This document shows, piece after piece, positions 49,543 to 52,046 of a stretch of 52,046 nucleotides of DNA. Positions within the stretch are counted from its first letter, which is position 1. The number at the start of each line of letters is the position of its first letter. The stretch is from Nemertoderma westbladi. Lineage: Eukaryota > Xenacoelomorpha > Nemertodermatida > Nemertodermatidae. The notes beneath the pieces were generated by a model. That model saw only the letters and a list, made by a program, of their open reading frames with translations. It was not told where the DNA came from and searched no databases. The stretch spans positions 1-52,046 of the forward strand of contig JAUCBJ010007922.1 in assembly GCA_032718475.1 (NCBI GenBank), written 5' to 3'. A program made the translations under genes and the position numbers.

Positions 49543-49884
49543 ATGGATCTCAATATACGAAAACATAGGAAAGAATTAACATTCCTGAGAAATAGTAGCG
49601 CGGTTGCAAGAGGCTTTTTTATACGACATAAAGCAAGCAACGAGTTGATTCGCCTTCTTGTTAATGTGACTCTAAATACTCTATTCGGAAATTTGCATAT
49701 CAATAATCGAATTTTAAAGAAATTAGCACCCTTTAAAAAGAATATGCGTAAACTGAAAGCAAAAAAATCATTAACCTTTCAACGTAAAACACTATCTCAA
49801 TTTGGCGGATTTTTGCCACTTTTATTGCCCCTGTTGCTTGGTGCCACAGAAATCGCAACAACCGTAGCTACCGCGCTTACGTGA
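49543..49884 (+). CDS. Small basic protein with hydrophobic C-terminus, element 2
   Basis: About 113 residues from the ATG at 49543 (MDLNIRKHRKELTFLRNSS). The frame runs back to 49411, but only this start matches the element 1 protein (3618-4079). It has the same layout: basic start, FFIRH, an amphipathic helix, LKKLAPFKKNMRKLKAKK, then QFGGFLPLLLPLLLGATE. It lacks the long basic tail of the element 1 version. Its stop overlaps the next start (TGATG). A minor virion protein role is inferred. Confidence 0.75.
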   Translation: MDLNIRKHRKELTFLRNSSAVARGFFIRHKASNELIRLLVNVTLNTLFGNLHINNRILKKLAPFKKNMRKLKAKKSLTFQRKTLSQFGGFLPLLLPLLLGATEIATTVATALT

Positions 49885-50081
49885 TGTCTTTTAAAAAATT
49901 ATATTTAGTAACACCCGAACAATATAATATAATAAAGTCAAAAACAACTCCATTTTCCCAAAAAATAAAAACAACCAAAAAAAGAACGGTCATAAAAAGT
50001 CGAAATAGGCAAACAATAAACGAAAGAAAAGGAAGGGTGTTGAGGTTATTCGATTACACCCGAAAGAGTAGATATATATAA
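49884..50081 (+). CDS. Short version of the conserved protein upstream of integrase
   Basis: Sixty-five residues starting at the ATG of the TGATG overlap (49884). Only the first segment (MSFKKLYLVTPEQY) resembles the element 1 protein (FKKLYLV at 4928-5389). The middle WND...IPGANI part is missing and the rest is Lys/Arg-rich. It has probably been shortened by deletion, so it may be a remnant or a basic peptide with a new use. It lies 75 bases before the integrase. Confidence 0.6.
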   Translation: MSFKKLYLVTPEQYNIIKSKTTPFSQKIKTTKKRTVIKSRNRQTINERKGRVLRLFDYTRKSRYI

Positions 50082-50156
50082 TGTCATGGATAAAAAGATT
50101 AACGGTAACCTGTAACCTTCATTGTCTATGTAATTCTAGAACAGTTAGTAATAGCT

Positions 50157-51221
50157 ATGACGAGCAAGATTGTGGACCGCAAGTTACGCAAAATTTACTA
50201 CAGCGTTTCAAATGTTGCGGGATTTTCAAGTCAAAAAAAACTAAGTACTGCAACAAAAATCAAACCAGCTATAGTCAAAAAATGGTTGCAAGGTGAATCT
50301 AATTACACTCTACATGCACCGGCGCGAAAACATTTCCCTACGAGTCGCATGTATTTTTATGGTATAAGCGACACAATTCAAGCGGATCTGATTGATATGC
50401 AACAACATCGGGAAACAAATTCTGATTATGGATATATTTTGACCGCAATAAACTGCTTTAGTAAGCGTGGATGGGCTTTACCCCTGAAACGAAAAACGGG
50501 AAAAGAAATTAAGCGTGTTCTAGAAACAATATTTAATGATGAAACACCTAGAAATTTGTGTACAGATCAAGGCTTGGAATTTGATAATAAACTGGTTTTG
50601 GATTATTTGAAACTAAAAAAGGTGAGGTACTATACAACCCGGTCTCAATTTAAGGCTGCAATCTGCGAAAGATTTAATAGAACTCTGAAAACGAAAATGT
50701 TCAAAATATTTAATCGACGCAAAAATTTTAAATGGCTTAAAATATTGCCGGAAATACTAGTAGCCTATAATAAATCGAAACATCGTTCAATTGGTATGGC
50801 ACCGTTACATGTAAATAAAACAAATGAGGATAAAGTACGTAAAAAACTATATGGAGACCTCTCTAAAATTAAAGTTTCCCCTCCAGTCTTTAAAATAGGA
50901 GACAGTGTGAGGTTAAATATTTCTAAAAATAAATTTGAGAAAGGTTATATTCAAGGTTGGACAACGGAAATTTTCACAATCGCGAGGATAAGAATGGATA
51001 GATTCCCGATCGCAATGTATCATGTAAAAGACGCCGTGGGCCGTGAGATTGAGGGAAGCTTCTACCCAGAAGAAATTCAGAGAGTTCAGCAAAAGAGCAA
51101 CATATTAGCAATCGATAACATAGTAAAATCGAGAAACAGAGGAGCCGAGCTGGAATATCTTGTTAAATTTAAAGGTTATAAGCGCGCAACCTGGATAAAA
51201 CAGTCTCAACTACGGAAATAG
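50157..51221 (+). CDS. INT: Retroviral-type integrase with chromodomain-like C-terminus, element 2
   Basis: A 354-residue protein matching the element 1 integrase over its whole length. Catalytic residues: Asp in IQADLIDMQ, Asp in CTDQGLEF, and Glu in ICERFNRTLK, with 33 residues between the last two. The N-terminal basic region (residues 1-60) has RKLRKIYYSVSNVAGF, as in element 1. The last 40 residues (LAIDNIVK...EYLVKFKGYKRATWIKQSQL) are chromodomain-like. The frame is intact and the gene ends three bases before the next start codon. Confidence 0.94.
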   Translation: MTSKIVDRKLRKIYYSVSNVAGFSSQKKLSTATKIKPAIVKKWLQGESNYTLHAPARKHFPTSRMYFYGISDTIQADLIDMQQHRETNSDYGYILTAINCFSKRGWALPLKRKTGKEIKRVLETIFNDETPRNLCTDQGLEFDNKLVLDYLKLKKVRYYTTRSQFKAAICERFNRTLKTKMFKIFNRRKNFKWLKILPEILVAYNKSKHRSIGMAPLHVNKTNEDKVRKKLYGDLSKIKVSPPVFKIGDSVRLNISKNKFEKGYIQGWTTEIFTIARIRMDRFPIAMYHVKDAVGREIEGSFYPEEIQRVQQKSNILAIDNIVKSRNRGAELEYLVKFKGYKRATWIKQSQLRK

Positions 51222-51224
51222 ATA

Positions 51225-52046
51225 ATGATGGATACTTATATAAGCCTATTCTGTAATGGGCCAACTGAAAAGTTTCCAGGGAATACATTGGCCAAATTTA
51301 CAAATGACTTACCATATACGTTAATTCTGAGTGAAAACATGGAAGTGGGACTGAGTGAGATACAGTATTCTAGTTCTTTCTATAATTTAGTCGAAGAATC
51401 TCAATTTATTGTTTATCGAGATATTCATCAGTCAACTATAATAAATTTCATGCCGGGTTTATATGGGAGCATAGAAGCTATAGTGGATCGAATAAATAGA
51501 GAAAATGATCACCCCTCCCTACCAGAATTAATTTATTTAAAGTGTTCAAATCAAGTGATACTAAGATTGCCGCCACGCTTTTCATTCGAAATAAGTGGTG
51601 ACCTAAAGATAATATTAGGCTTGGATCGATTGGTTAACGTGGATGAAAACAGAGAAAAGTTAGATTTATGGTATAGAAATTTTGATATTTCATTATCGCC
51701 TCTAGGGATTCTTTCGCTCAAGCAAAAACATGAAAGACGTAGAGGGTTCATAAACTTGATTTGTCCTTTTCCCTGCAATTTAACCAGAGGTAGAGAAAAT
51801 CTGTTTATTTATAGCGATATAGTTACTTATGGCATAATTGGTAATACAACCGCTCCTTTACTAAGAACCCTACCTATTACATTGGAGCAATCGCGTCATA
51901 TTACTAGAGAATTTAAGAAAATATATTATAAGAAAGTAGCGAAAACTTATATCAATCAGATACATATTGAAATACGTAATGAAAAGGGAGAATTATTATT
52001 ATTTAATGGTGGAACAACTTTAATTACCCTTCATTTACGAAGTAAA
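51225..52046 (+). CDS. Probable structural protein, 3' partial (runs off the window)
   Basis: Open from the ATG pair at 51225/51228 to the last base (274 codons, no stop). It is the counterpart of 6622-7506 and 7503-8306: it starts MMDTYISLFCNGPTEKFPGN, has MEVGLSEIQYSS near residue 40 and APLLRTLPIT near residue 210, and its last visible residues are TTLITLHLRSK, the same C-terminal strand. It directly follows the integrase, as in element 1. Whether a tandem paralogue follows lies outside the window. Confidence 0.8.
   Translation, partial: MMDTYISLFCNGPTEKFPGNTLAKFTNDLPYTLILSENMEVGLSEIQYSSSFYNLVEESQFIVYRDIHQSTIINFMPGLYGSIEAIVDRINRENDHPSLPELIYLKCSNQVILRLPPRFSFEISGDLKIILGLDRLVNVDENREKLDLWYRNFDISLSPLGILSLKQKHERRRGFINLICPFPCNLTRGRENLFIYSDIVTYGIIGNTTAPLLRTLPITLEQSRHITREFKKIYYKKVAKTYINQIHIEIRNEKGELLLFNGGTTLITLHLRSK

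Larger units (their letters stand above)
40326..52046 (+). mobile_element. Polinton/adintovirus-like element 2, right part outside the window
   Basis: The left end is placed at AGTAGTAGGGTCTTCC (40326), where homology of the flanking BEL gag to copy 1 stops. Polintons are known to start with AG and to duplicate 6 bp of target. Genes run on the + strand: zinc-finger ORF, PolB, TBP-like, ATPase, basic protein, small protein, integrase, structural protein (cut by the window end). The proteins are clearly related to element 1 but much diverged, and little nucleotide similarity is visible, so the two are different lineages rather than copies. Confidence 0.85.

Overview
The window looks like nuclear DNA of an animal, most likely an aquatic invertebrate. 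It is AT-rich and has a large C2H2 zinc-finger gene with long non-coding surroundings, a BEL/Pao-type LTR retrotransposon in two copies, small DNA transposons with terminal inverted repeats, and at both ends a virus-like Polinton/Maverick (adintovirus-like) element. I cannot name the species. LAYOUT: (1) 1 to about 12.5 kb (the right end is not defined): the right-hand part of element 1, all genes on the + strand: protein-primed-type DNA polymerase B (start outside the window), a small protein that I read as a TATA-binding-protein (TBP) relative, a repeat block, a small basic protein with a hydrophobic tail, packaging ATPase, a small conserved protein, retroviral-type integrase with a chromodomain-like tail, two tandem paralogues (probable structural proteins), an unknown protein, a basic core-like protein, a double-jelly-roll-type major capsid candidate, an adenain-like protease and a Pro/Gly-rich ORF. 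(2) 12.5-17.3 kb: gene-poor DNA with short dispersed repeats, a G23 run, a foldback element and an ACGTC-dense stretch. (3) 17.4-19.9 kb: a 17-finger C2H2 gene whose N-terminal part is a 27-bp coding minisatellite. (4) 19.9-40.3 kb: repeats, then BEL/Pao copy 1 (gag-pol with stops and an internal deletion), two ORFs of unknown origin (one encoding zinc knuckles), then BEL/Pao copy 2, which carries a 696-bp TA-flanked inverted-repeat element and stops abruptly inside gag at 40325. (5) 40326-52046 (runs off the end): element 2, related to element 1 but clearly diverged, apparently inserted into the gag gene of BEL copy 2. It has a terminal foldback, a CCAAT/TATA-like promoter, a duplicated exon-intron leader, a zinc-finger ORF, a full-length PolB with an endonuclease VII-like insert, the TBP-like gene, a highly ordered array of tRNA T-arm/Pol III B-box-like sites, ATPase, the small basic protein, a short version of the small conserved protein, integrase and the start of the structural paralogue. 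HOW THE GENES FIT: both elements carry replication (PolB), integration (integrase) and packaging (ATPase) functions; element 1 also shows capsid and protease genes, so it looks like an endogenous virus rather than a plain transposon. The most unusual points are the TBP-like gene that follows PolB in both elements and the regular B-box-like array beside it in element 2. All functional calls come from motif reading; no database search was run.
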